DNA of 64,000 nt from Haloechinothrix sp033042135 (GTDB taxonomy: Bacteria > Actinomycetota > Actinomycetes > Mycobacteriales > Pseudonocardiaceae). The notes below the pieces were generated by a model. The model was not told where the DNA came from, did not search any database, and saw nothing but the letters and a program-made list of their open reading frames with translations. Both the position numbers and the translations under genes were made by a program. Of the stretch, positions 44,685 to 52,512 are shown piece after piece. The stretch lies in contig NZ_WBXM01000001.1 of NCBI RefSeq assembly GCF_033042135.1, positions 186,001 through 250,000 of the forward strand, in the 5' to 3' direction. Each line of letters begins with the position of its first letter. Position 1 is the first letter of the stretch.

Positions 44685-47301
44685 GGGTGATCTCCTTCGG
44701 GGCAGCCTCGACGGCCTCGAACCCGGACACGTCGGGCGGCTGAATATGGGTGGTCGTCACGTCGGTCGGCACGGCGTTGCTCGGGCCGAGCACGGCCAGC
44801 GCGGCGAGCGCGGTGACGGGCTCGGAGTCCCCGGCGGCGACGATCTCCACCATCCGGTCCTGCACGTTGCGTACCCAGCCGGTCAGGCCGTACTCCTCGG
44901 CGTGTCGCCGGATCCATGCGCGGTAGCCCACGCCCGTGACACGGCCACGGACGATCATGTGCAGCGCGAGGTTGTCCCGCCGCTCGGTGGTGTGCAGCCC
45001 GAACCGGGAGACGCACTCGTTCATCAGCGTCCTGGCGACTTCCCGCCCCTGCCCGTACAGCGGGTACTCGCAGTTGCCGATGGCGGCGTGCGCGTTGAGC
45101 TCGCAGATGCCGGAGTGCTGCTCGTCGAGCGGTTTGGTGTGGTCTTCGAGCAGGAAGTCGACACCGCAGAACGCCAGGCCGGGCACCGCGTGCACCGCAT
45201 CCACACAGGCCTGCTTGATCGACGGGTGCATCTCGCCGAGCACGTCGATCGAATCGCCGCCCTGTGAGAGGCTGCACGAACCAGACAGCAATACCCGCTG
45301 CCCCTTCTCCGGCACGGAGCTCAACGTCATGCCGGACCGTTCGAGCAGGAAGCGGGCGGTGTCGTCGTACTTGATGGGCCTGCCCCACAGATGGGGGTTG
45401 CCGCGCCGCGCCACGTTCTTGGCGATCATCAGCTCGGCGACCGTGCTCTCCCCGTCGCCGGTGACCGAACCCGGTTCGCGCAGGATCGCGCCGATCACCT
45501 CGTCCCCGATGACCACGATGCGGTAGTCCCGCCCAGGGACGTGCTGCTCGACGATGAAGTCGGAGTCGCCGAGGGTGCTGTCCGAGAGGTGACGGAAGGC
45601 CTGCTCGAGGGCTTCGTCGTCGCGGATGTCGGCGACGACACCGATACCGCGGACCCCCATGGCGGGCTTGACCACCACGGGGTAGCCGATACGTCGCACG
45701 AACTCGCGGGCGGCGTCGAAGTCGCCCTTGGCGAAGGTGTTGCCCTTCGGCACCGGGACACCCGCCCGGCGCAGCCGCATCCGGGTCGCTTCCTTGTGCG
45801 TGCACAGGGCGAGCGACACCGCGCTGGACAGCGGTGACCGGCTCCACTTGAAACTCAGCGGCTCGTGGTCGCCGTCGGTGGCGATGAAGGCGCCCTTGTT
45901 GTAGCGGACGGTGTCCAGCCCGAGCATCAGCGCTTCGCGTTCGAGCAGGTGCCCCTTGGTGCCGTTCGAGCCGAGCGGCTGCAGGTAGGTGACCTCGGGG
46001 TAGACGTTCGGCGATGCGCCGTCGTGGGTGGCGACCACCGGCTCGGGAACGCTGAAGGTGTTCTCCGCGTCCCCGGCGAACTCCTCGTAGGGGATGGGCA
46101 CGCCGAGACCCGGCTCGGTCGGCGCCGCCACCACTGACTCGTCGGCGAGAGTGCCCTCGACCACCGCGTCGAGCTCCGGCATCGCGGCCGTGAGGTTGCG
46201 GATGGCCGCTCCGGTGACGGTCGTCGCGCCCTCGGCGGCGCCGAGGTAGATCCGGGTTTTCGGGTGGGATTTGCGCAGCCGCTCGCCCATCTCGATGCTC
46301 GCCAGCAACCCGCCTACCTGCGCGGGCTTGATGTGCGCGGCACGTGGCGGGCGCAGCCCGGCCCATCGGCCGAACCGTGCGACGTACCGGGCGCGGCGAC
46401 CCGCCGTCTCGGTGTTCCACGCCGCCTGGTCGGAGACGATGCGGATGTCGGCGCCCCGGCGCGGCAGCACCCCCCCGATCCGGTCGGCGGTGCGCTGCAG
46501 CAGCGGCAGGTAGTAGCGCTCCCTGGTGGGAACCGGCTGCTCGACGTAGATCTCGCGTGGCAGCTTGCCTTCGGAGATCGCACCTGCGACCGCCTTGAGG
46601 AAGCGGGTGGCCTCCTTCGTGTCGAACGCGCCCTTGAGGTTGATCCACAGCGGTTTGCCCGGCTGGCCGACTGCCTCGGAGCGGTTGACGGCGGCGGCGG
46701 AGGTGAGCAGTTCGAGGTTCTCCTCCACGGTGTGGAGGCCGGAGAGGTGGCTGGCTGGGAAGCCGTCGGCCTGGCTTTCGAGGCGTTGCCGCAGCGCGTT
46801 GTCGCTCTCCCTCGGGGGCGCCCCTGTCGGGTGCGCGGGCGCGCTGCCACGCCGCCTGCCGAGCAGCTCGGCGACCGGGACGTCCAGCGCGCGCCCGAAC
46901 AGGTCGAGCAGTGCCACCTCGAGACCGAGCAGGGTGCCGCGGAAGGGCACCTGGAAATCGATGTGCCCCTGGCTGTGGTGATCCTCGGCCAGCTCCCGGA
47001 ACTGGCCCATCAGTTCGCGCACGGTCGCGACCGCCGTGCTCGGGTCGGTGACCGTGATCTCGCGTTCGTGCAGTTTCCGGAGGCACGCGACGAGGAAGTT
47101 CCACGAGGATTCGTTGCGGTCGCCGGTCGCGGCGGTACGCAGCTGGCCCTCGCCGATACCGACGAGCTGCTTGCCGTCACGAGTCGTGGCACCGAGCTTG
47201 ACCAGGTGGTTGAGCGCGTTCACCTTCCTGCCCGACGCGCGTGCCTGATAAGCGATCGCCTGCACCCGCGTGACGGTGAGCGCTCGCCCTGGATCCTCCA
47301 T
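44674..47301 (-). CDS. Triple fusion 2: enolase-like, ATP-grasp, acylphosphatase
   Basis: 875 residues from ATG 47301 (AGAGGAA upstream). Enolase-like part (10-400): GIGEGQLR cap motif, Glu kept in YVEQPVP, Asp in IVSDQ, Lys in HIKPAQVGG, but the first metal Asp is Asn (WINLKG) and the KxK lysine is missing. ATP-grasp (450-760) is intact: VVVKPAMGVRGIGVV, IVEQHVPGRDYRI, VTGDGESTVAELMIAKN, CELNAHAAIGNCEYPLYG. Residues 784-850 are a standard acylphosphatase with catalytic Arg794 (GVGYRAW) and Asn812 (GWVRNVQD). Such a fusion could hydrolyse acyl-phosphate intermediates of the ligase (inference). Confidence 0.88.
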   Translation of the reverse strand: MEDPGRALTVTRVQAIAYQARASGRKVNALNHLVKLGATTRDGKQLVGIGEGQLRTAATGDRNESSWNFLVACLRKLHEREITVTDPSTAVATVRELMGQFRELAEDHHSQGHIDFQVPFRGTLLGLEVALLDLFGRALDVPVAELLGRRRGSAPAHPTGAPPRESDNALRQRLESQADGFPASHLSGLHTVEENLELLTSAAAVNRSEAVGQPGKPLWINLKGAFDTKEATRFLKAVAGAISEGKLPREIYVEQPVPTRERYYLPLLQRTADRIGGVLPRRGADIRIVSDQAAWNTETAGRRARYVARFGRWAGLRPPRAAHIKPAQVGGLLASIEMGERLRKSHPKTRIYLGAAEGATTVTGAAIRNLTAAMPELDAVVEGTLADESVVAAPTEPGLGVPIPYEEFAGDAENTFSVPEPVVATHDGASPNVYPEVTYLQPLGSNGTKGHLLEREALMLGLDTVRYNKGAFIATDGDHEPLSFKWSRSPLSSAVSLALCTHKEATRMRLRRAGVPVPKGNTFAKGDFDAAREFVRRIGYPVVVKPAMGVRGIGVVADIRDDEALEQAFRHLSDSTLGDSDFIVEQHVPGRDYRIVVIGDEVIGAILREPGSVTGDGESTVAELMIAKNVARRGNPHLWGRPIKYDDTARFLLERSGMTLSSVPEKGQRVLLSGSCSLSQGGDSIDVLGEMHPSIKQACVDAVHAVPGLAFCGVDFLLEDHTKPLDEQHSGICELNAHAAIGNCEYPLYGQGREVARTLMNECVSRFGLHTTERRDNLALHMIVRGRVTGVGYRAWIRRHAEEYGLTGWVRNVQDRMVEIVAAGDSEPVTALAALAVLGPSNAVPTDVTTTHIQPPDVSGFEAVEAAPKEITHVR

Positions 47302-47408
47302 GTAGTTCCTCTCTCCGCGTTACCGTGCGTGCTCACCCGAGGCAGCTCTCGTCGCGCCCGGCCGGGGCACGGCGTTCGGGTGTGCGGCAGCACATTGTAG
47401 AGACCCTC

Positions 47409-48164
47409 TTACTGGCCCGCGTGGACCTCCTTGCCGCGTGTAACGCCCTGATCAGCATTTTCGGTGCCAATCCGGGCAAGACAGGCGGCCGCGAGCGCGT
47501 CGGACGAGTCCCACACGGGGACGTCGACTCCGGGGACCCCGGCGCCGACTGCCGCGGCGACATCGGTGCAGCCGAAGATCAGCCCCTGTGCACCGCGAGT
47601 GACCAACATCTCAGCGGCCTTCGTCAGGTACGCTCTGGCCTGGTCGAGCTCGCCCGCCTTCACCGCGCGGATCCCGGCCATGACCGGGTTGTCGCTGCCG
47701 AGATCGTTCAGGTCGAGCACGTCGAGGCCAGCCGCGGCGAGCCGTTCGTGATAGATGCCCGCGTGCACGGTGCCCTCTGTGGCCATCATGCCGACGGTGC
47801 CCACCGCCGGGGCGTCCTGTTCGATCCGGTCGAGCACCGCGTCCACGATGTGCAGGATCGGGGTGTCCGCCGCCGCGGCCAGCTCGTCGAACCACCGGTG
47901 CGCGGTGTTGCACGGGATGGCGATCAGGTCGCACCCTGACCGGTCGAGGAACTCGATTCCCCGCACCATGGCAGGCACCGGGCTCGCGCCGCCTGCCAGG
48001 ATGGCATCCGAGCGGTCGGGGGTGGCCGGGTCGGAGTAGACGATCGTGGCGAGGTGCTCCTGGTCGCGCCGGGCAGGCGTGTGCTCGACGAGGGCGGCCA
48101 GGAAGCTGTTCGTCGCGGCCGGGCCCATACCGCCCAATACCCCCAGCAGCGGCGACATCACCAC
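47409..48164 (-). CDS. Aspartate/glutamate racemase family protein
   Basis: 251 residues from GTG 48164 (GGAG 6 nt upstream; ATG 48158 also in frame). The two catalytic cysteines are present: Cys85 (IPCNTAH) and Cys199 (FGCTD), with the N-terminal GVLGGMGPAAT. This is the PLP-independent Asp/Glu racemase family that makes D-Asp or D-Glu. Asp at the place of the usual Glu in GCTE suggests a variant specificity. Being in the same strand block as the ATP-grasp genes, it would supply D-amino acid for the polymer (inference). Confidence 0.9.
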   Translation of the reverse strand: MVMSPLLGVLGGMGPAATNSFLAALVEHTPARRDQEHLATIVYSDPATPDRSDAILAGGASPVPAMVRGIEFLDRSGCDLIAIPCNTAHRWFDELAAAADTPILHIVDAVLDRIEQDAPAVGTVGMMATEGTVHAGIYHERLAAAGLDVLDLNDLGSDNPVMAGIRAVKAGELDQARAYLTKAAEMLVTRGAQGLIFGCTDVAAAVGAGVPGVDVPVWDSSDALAAACLARIGTENADQGVTRGKEVHAGQ

Positions 48165-48351
48165 GTAACTCTCCTATCGTTCGCCGACGCGACGGCCCGG
48201 TTGGGCTTCCTCCTACCAGGTTAGCTCCGCGTGCCGCCTGCCCACCCGGCGGCGGCCCGGCAGTCCCCGAACCGTACCGATCGGTAGTCAAGCACGCCCA
48301 AACTGATCCCCCCGATCGTGGTAACGACGGGCATGCTCTCAGGTCACGGGT

Positions 48352-48407
48352 GCGAGCCGAAGGACTCCTTCGGTACCGGATACGCACCCAACGGGCCCTT
48401 CGGCTCG
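48352..48407. repeat. Family-2 nested palindrome, copy 2
   Basis: Left arm GCGAGCCGAAGGACTCC and right arm GGGCCCTTCGGCTCG with mismatches, in the 356-bp gap between the racemase start and the end of the ATP-grasp gene at 48521. The gap 48165-48520 holds no gene, only this element, the next palindrome and a 17-bp tandem repeat. Confidence 0.75.
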
Positions 48408-48428
48408 GACCCGGCGCGCGGGCTGGTG

Positions 48429-48481
48429 GAGCCGAAGGGACCCTTCGGTACACATGCTGTACCCGAGGAGTCCTTCGGCTC
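48429..48481. terminator. Family-2 nested palindrome, copy 3
   Basis: GAGCCGAAGGGACCC at 48429 and GGAGTCCTTCGGCTC ending at 48481, with an inner GAAGGGACCCTTC hairpin. Together with copy 2 it makes a double element just past the sugar-transfer ATP-grasp gene. Confidence 0.75.
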
Positions 48482-48483
48482 GC

Positions 48484-48534
48484 CACCTAAACCGGGCCGT
48501 CACCTAAACCGAGCCGTCACCTAAACCGGGCCGC
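48484..48534. repeat. 17-bp tandem repeat, three units, across a stop codon
   Basis: Units CACCTAAACCGGGCCGT at 48484, 48501 (one change) and 48518 (last base differs). The stop codon of the ATP-grasp gene (complement of CTA at 48521-48523) lies in the third unit, so the repeat duplicates the 3' end of the gene outward. Confidence 0.85.
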
Positions 48535-49714
48535 CGCCCGCGGCGGGGTCTTGGGTGTCCGGGGCTTCGGGGGCGACGCCGCGCTCGACGTAGTAAGCGC
48601 GGACGCGGGGATCGGCGAGCAGCGGCTGGTGCACCTGCAGCACGTTCATGCCGGTGTTGATGTTGGCTTCCAGGATGACCGGGCCGTCCGGCGTCACCAC
48701 GATGTCCCAGCCGATGTACTCGAGGAACGACAGGATCCGCGCGGCATGCAGCACAGTGTCGCGGATCTGAGCCCAGTACGGGACCTCGGCGCCGTTGATC
48801 GGTGTGCCGGTGTCGGGGTGCGCGTCGAACCACTCCAGCTCGGTCCCTGCGGGCAACCGGGACGCCGGGCCGAGCCTGCCGGTGGCGACGTCGATCCTGG
48901 CGCTGAGTCCGCCCCTGCTCCAGTTATCCACGTGCTGCGACTGGCTGGTGCCGATCCGCTGCACAGCCATGACGATGAACGGCTGCTGATCGGTGACATC
49001 GAGCATGGTCAGCACCCGGATCGTGTTCACCGCGCCCGGGTACAGCTCGTCCACCTTCGGGTGCTGGTCGAGGCCCTCCTCCACGACCATGGGATGCTGC
49101 TGCTCCTCGAACACGCGACAGGCCGCCTCGTGGCCGAGCTGCTCGCCGTTGACCTCCCACTGCTCGGCGGAGTCCCGCTGCAGCTTGACCAGGTTCTTGC
49201 CCTCGGCGCCCGCAAGCACCTTGAAGAAGACCGGCTTGCCGGTATCCAGCCCGCGCAGGTACTCGGCGATCGGCTCCCTGCCCTCCGAGGGGAAGGCGTG
49301 CACCGCCCCACGCCAGTACACCCCGAGTAGCTTCGCTGAACGCACGTCCAGCATGCTCAGCAGCAGGTGCGTGGTCAGCTTGTTGTTGATGACGTCCTGC
49401 AGCAGCGGGTGCACCATGCGTTTGAGCCGGAACACGCGCTGCAGGTCCGAGATGTAGTTGTCACCGCCGCGGCGGTCGAGGTCGTAGAGCACGACGCTGC
49501 GCGACAGGTACCCGCGCAGCCACCAGCGCGGCCGGCGGTTGCGCAGCGGCACCTGCCACTCGCGCTCGCGCTTGGCGAGCTTGCGGATCGCTGCCCACTT
49601 CAGGCGACCGGTGCGGTATTTCTGCCGCACCCGTTTGGGCAGCCTGCGAGCGCGGCGGACGGCGCCGCCCGCCTTCCTCCTCGCCCACGCGAGCCGTGGC
49701 CGCAGGCCGCTCAT
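48521..49714 (-). CDS. Sugar-transfer-associated ATP-grasp protein
   Basis: 397 residues from ATG 49714 (AAGGGAG upstream). A very basic N-terminus (first 60 residues rich in Arg/Lys) is followed by the ATP-grasp pattern of the family known from glycan loci: NKLTTHLLLSM, PVFFKVLAGAEGKNLVKL, VVEEGLDQHPKVDELYPGAVNTIRV, VDNWSRGGLSARID and the end motif GWDIVVTPDGPVILEANINTG. The expected role is adding an amino acid or peptide to a sugar in polysaccharide assembly. Same strand as the glycosyltransferases that follow, which places it at the junction of island and glycan locus. Confidence 0.88.
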   Translation of the reverse strand: MSGLRPRLAWARRKAGGAVRRARRLPKRVRQKYRTGRLKWAAIRKLAKREREWQVPLRNRRPRWWLRGYLSRSVVLYDLDRRGGDNYISDLQRVFRLKRMVHPLLQDVINNKLTTHLLLSMLDVRSAKLLGVYWRGAVHAFPSEGREPIAEYLRGLDTGKPVFFKVLAGAEGKNLVKLQRDSAEQWEVNGEQLGHEAACRVFEEQQHPMVVEEGLDQHPKVDELYPGAVNTIRVLTMLDVTDQQPFIVMAVQRIGTSQSQHVDNWSRGGLSARIDVATGRLGPASRLPAGTELEWFDAHPDTGTPINGAEVPYWAQIRDTVLHAARILSFLEYIGWDIVVTPDGPVILEANINTGMNVLQVHQPLLADPRVRAYYVERGVAPEAPDTQDPAAGGGPV

Positions 49715-49745
49715 CGATCGCTCCCTTCCGCAACGTGCCGCCAGC

Positions 49746-51917
49746 CTATCTGGGGCGGCGGTACAGGGTTTCCATGCGCCGCCGGGTACGTGCGGCTTCC
49801 AGCACCTCGAGCACCCCCGACTCGCCGACCGGCCGGTCGGCGAAGACCACTGTGTGGGGCCCGAACGACAGGCACGCCTCGTGCACCCGCCTGCGCAGGT
49901 AGCCGGACCACCCGTGGCCGTGCAGCGACTGCCACGTCGATTCCGGGACTAGCGTCTCGATCGCCAACCGCTGCGCGCTTGCCTCCGGCTCCCACCGGGG
50001 TGGGGCGAGCAACGCGAGCCGGAAACCGCTGGTGATCTGCTGGCGCTGCAGCAGCTCCCTGATGGTCGCGGCCGGTTCGAGCGACTCCCCGGTAACCACG
50101 ACAAGGGCCACGGGCAGCCGCTGCGGCATCGGGTGGGTCACCCGTGCGGGCACCGGCAAGCTCACCTCCGCGTCCGTGGCCTCGAAGACCACCGCGTCGA
50201 TGTCGGCCGCGTTGTCGATCTCGCGGTTGAGGTGCTCGCGGCGCAGCGTCCACGCCTTGCGTCGGGCGCGGGTGTGCAGGTGCCACGACTCGGGGAGCCG
50301 GTCGATCAGCCGCTGTAGGCGCGACGGCTTGGTCGACGCCGCGCGTGGTGGGGCGGTGGCCGTTACCGGCGCAACCCCCCACCCCTCAGGTAGCGACGCC
50401 GCGATCGCTTCGGCCAGCTGGCCGCTCGCGGTGCCCGCGGTCGGGTCCCGGTGGACCCGGAGCACGTCCAGCCGCGACCGCTCCGCTGCGGCGAGCCGCG
50501 CGGCGGCCGCGCCCGCGCTGCCGTCGTCAAGCACCACCACGTGCGCGGGGCCGTGGGTGGCCACCATGTCGCCGAGCCGGGTGGCGAGGTAACGCCGCCG
50601 CTCGTCCTCGGCGAGGCTGTCCAGCACGCGCGGGAACGTCTCCACCGCCACCCCGGAGGGCAGGTAGCGCGCGTGCCAGGCAGGTACGGCGACCGTGCAC
50701 GTCGCGCCGGTTTCCTGGATCGCCTTCAGCGTCGCCGGAGCCACCGCGTGGTCGGTCTCCCGCCTGAGGTCGGCCACCAGCACCCGGTCCGAGGTCTGCG
50801 AGGCCGCTGCCGGTACCTGCGGACCGACCGCCGCGGCCCCGGTGGGATGCTCGGCCGGTGGGCCGATGAGCTCGGCCAGCCGTCGCACGTGGGTGTCGTA
50901 GCTGAACCGCCGCTCGGCCAGCTCGACCCCGGCGGCCGAGCGGGCGGCGAAGGCGTCCCAGTCGTCGTAGAGCCGGTCGACGTAGCCGCGCACGTCCCTC
51001 GGCGTGCCGTACAGGCACGCATCGCCGAACAGTGGCTCCAGGTAGCCGGGAACGATCGCCACCGCCCCCGCGGCCAGGGCTTCCAGAACCACCCTGCCGA
51101 AGGCCTCGACGAGCCCTGTGTGGTGGAAGTACACGAAGAAGTCGATGGAGCCGAGGAACTCGCGGGCCGGGATCGAGTTGAACGGGTAATCCACCCAGTT
51201 GGCAGGCAGGTACCCGAGCCGTTCGGCTGGGATGTCGGTGCCGCCGAGGATGCGCACCTCGTAGCCCGGGTCGTCGGGATAGGCGGCGAGGATGTCGGCC
51301 GGGTCCTCGGGCCATTTGGACCAGTGGCCCCTGCTGTGCCTGCCGAGCACGGGACGGTCGGCGACGAAGCCCTCGCGGGCGATACGCCACTGCGCCACGT
51401 CGATGACGTTCTCCCAGTCCCACGGCAGCAGCGGCACCGAGTCCTGGTACTCAAGCAACGCTTCCCTGGTGCGTGGGCCGATGGGCGCCCAGGTGGCTCC
51501 GGTGCCGACCAGGCGCTCGATCTGGCGCTGCACGTGGGGCACGTCGTAGTAGGGCTCGACCCCGCGCTCGTCGGTGGGCACCTGGTTGACCGCCAGCAAC
51601 ACCTCGTCGGCTCGGACCACGGGCAGGCCCTCCGGCAGCTCGGTGAACACGCTCGGATGCCGCGCCAGCAGCAACTTGGTGTCCACCTGCTCGGCACCGA
51701 CCACCAGCTCGGCCAGGCCCGCGTCGAGCACGTCACGGATCTTCCGCGCGAACGGGCGGGCTGCCCCCAGGATCGGCGAGGGCACGTGCAGGATGCCGGT
51801 ACGGTACCCGGCGCGGTGCTGGGCGTGGATCTCCTCGACCACGCTCGATGTGTTCCCGCCGGGGAACCGGCAGTCGGTGACCATGAGGATGTCGTATGCC
51901 ACGTGCGTGCCTGTCAT
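49746..51917 (-). CDS. GT4-type glycosyltransferase with unknown C-terminal domain
   Basis: 723 residues. The N-terminal 360 residues are a GT-B glycosyltransferase: MVTDCRFPGGNTSSVVEEI, VLGRHSRGHWSKWPEDP, and the donor-site Glu motif GLVEAFGRVVLEALAAG. Residues 380-720 form a second region with GRPEVDLRRE-like and Arg-rich parts (ARRKAWTLRREHLNREID) and no motif I recognise; it may be a second, degraded transferase or an anchoring domain. Weak GGAAAG site before ATG. First of a glycan block on the minus strand. Confidence 0.82.
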   Translation of the reverse strand: MTGTHVAYDILMVTDCRFPGGNTSSVVEEIHAQHRAGYRTGILHVPSPILGAARPFARKIRDVLDAGLAELVVGAEQVDTKLLLARHPSVFTELPEGLPVVRADEVLLAVNQVPTDERGVEPYYDVPHVQRQIERLVGTGATWAPIGPRTREALLEYQDSVPLLPWDWENVIDVAQWRIAREGFVADRPVLGRHSRGHWSKWPEDPADILAAYPDDPGYEVRILGGTDIPAERLGYLPANWVDYPFNSIPAREFLGSIDFFVYFHHTGLVEAFGRVVLEALAAGAVAIVPGYLEPLFGDACLYGTPRDVRGYVDRLYDDWDAFAARSAAGVELAERRFSYDTHVRRLAELIGPPAEHPTGAAAVGPQVPAAASQTSDRVLVADLRRETDHAVAPATLKAIQETGATCTVAVPAWHARYLPSGVAVETFPRVLDSLAEDERRRYLATRLGDMVATHGPAHVVVLDDGSAGAAAARLAAAERSRLDVLRVHRDPTAGTASGQLAEAIAASLPEGWGVAPVTATAPPRAASTKPSRLQRLIDRLPESWHLHTRARRKAWTLRREHLNREIDNAADIDAVVFEATDAEVSLPVPARVTHPMPQRLPVALVVVTGESLEPAATIRELLQRQQITSGFRLALLAPPRWEPEASAQRLAIETLVPESTWQSLHGHGWSGYLRRRVHEACLSFGPHTVVFADRPVGESGVLEVLEAARTRRRMETLYRRPR

Positions 51918-51954
51918 GCCGATCTTTCCGGGACCTTTCTGCGTGGTTGACGCG

Positions 51955-52512
51955 CTACCGACCGGTACGGCCCGCTCCGGAGCGCATCCTGCCAGCCAAC
52001 CCGAGCCTCGCTCGCAGTGAGGCCACCGGTGAGCGCGGGGTGACCAGGCCGACCCCCCTGGCGAGGACCTTCAACAGCGGCAGGTGGGTGCGCGGGTGCC
52101 GGTGACGCGCCCCTGGCAGCGCGCGGCGTGCGGGGGCGGGAAGCAGGTGCGCCCGGTCGGCGCCGAAGGAGCCCCGCGCCAGGTCGATCACCTCCGTGCC
52201 GGTGGCGGCCACGTCCCGGCACACCGCGGCGACCGGGGTGTCGAGGTCGTCCGGCTCGCCTGCGATCAGCACGGTGGGCACGGTGTGCTGCTCGCACCGG
52301 ATCAGCGCGTCGACAACCGGCTCGGTCAGCCCGTCGGGCCCGTCGAGGCTGGCTCCCGGCACGAGCACCAGGTCCGGCATCGACGTGCCCGCCTCCCCTT
52401 CGAGCAGGTCCTGGCTGACCAGCTCGCCAACGGGGCCGGGCACGGTCCCGAGCGAGCCGAGGCGCAGCCGCGTGTAGTGGCTGGCCGGGCGCAACCACAA
52501 CCGGATCGTCAT
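51955..52512 (-). CDS. Small protein of glycan locus, function unknown
   Basis: 185 residues from ATG 52512, which overlaps the stop of the upstream gene (ATGA). It begins MTIRLWLRPASHYTRLRLGSL and has the stretch MPDLVLVPGASLDG and TVLIAGEPDDLDT, with a basic C-terminus (LARGVGLVTPRSP). The alternating strands suggest a Rossmann-like half, maybe a lone N-terminal half of a glycosyltransferase. No motif is decisive. Coupled to the asparagine-synthase-like gene. Confidence 0.75.
   Translation of the reverse strand: MTIRLWLRPASHYTRLRLGSLGTVPGPVGELVSQDLLEGEAGTSMPDLVLVPGASLDGPDGLTEPVVDALIRCEQHTVPTVLIAGEPDDLDTPVAAVCRDVAATGTEVIDLARGSFGADRAHLLPAPARRALPGARHRHPRTHLPLLKVLARGVGLVTPRSPVASLRARLGLAGRMRSGAGRTGR

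Noticed and set aside
44600..47104. 834-residue open frame overlapping triple fusion 2
   Set aside because: Arg/Gly-rich out-of-frame shadow of the fusion gene, whose own motifs are unmistakable.
26626..47301. Enolase-like domains as muconate or mandelate catabolism genes
   Set aside because: No catabolic partners are present, the domains are fused to peptide ligases, and their cap motif and context fit dipeptide epimerases better.
48484..48534. Possible CRISPR-like repeat
   Set aside because: Units are 17 bp, directly abutting with no spacers, so it is a plain tandem repeat.
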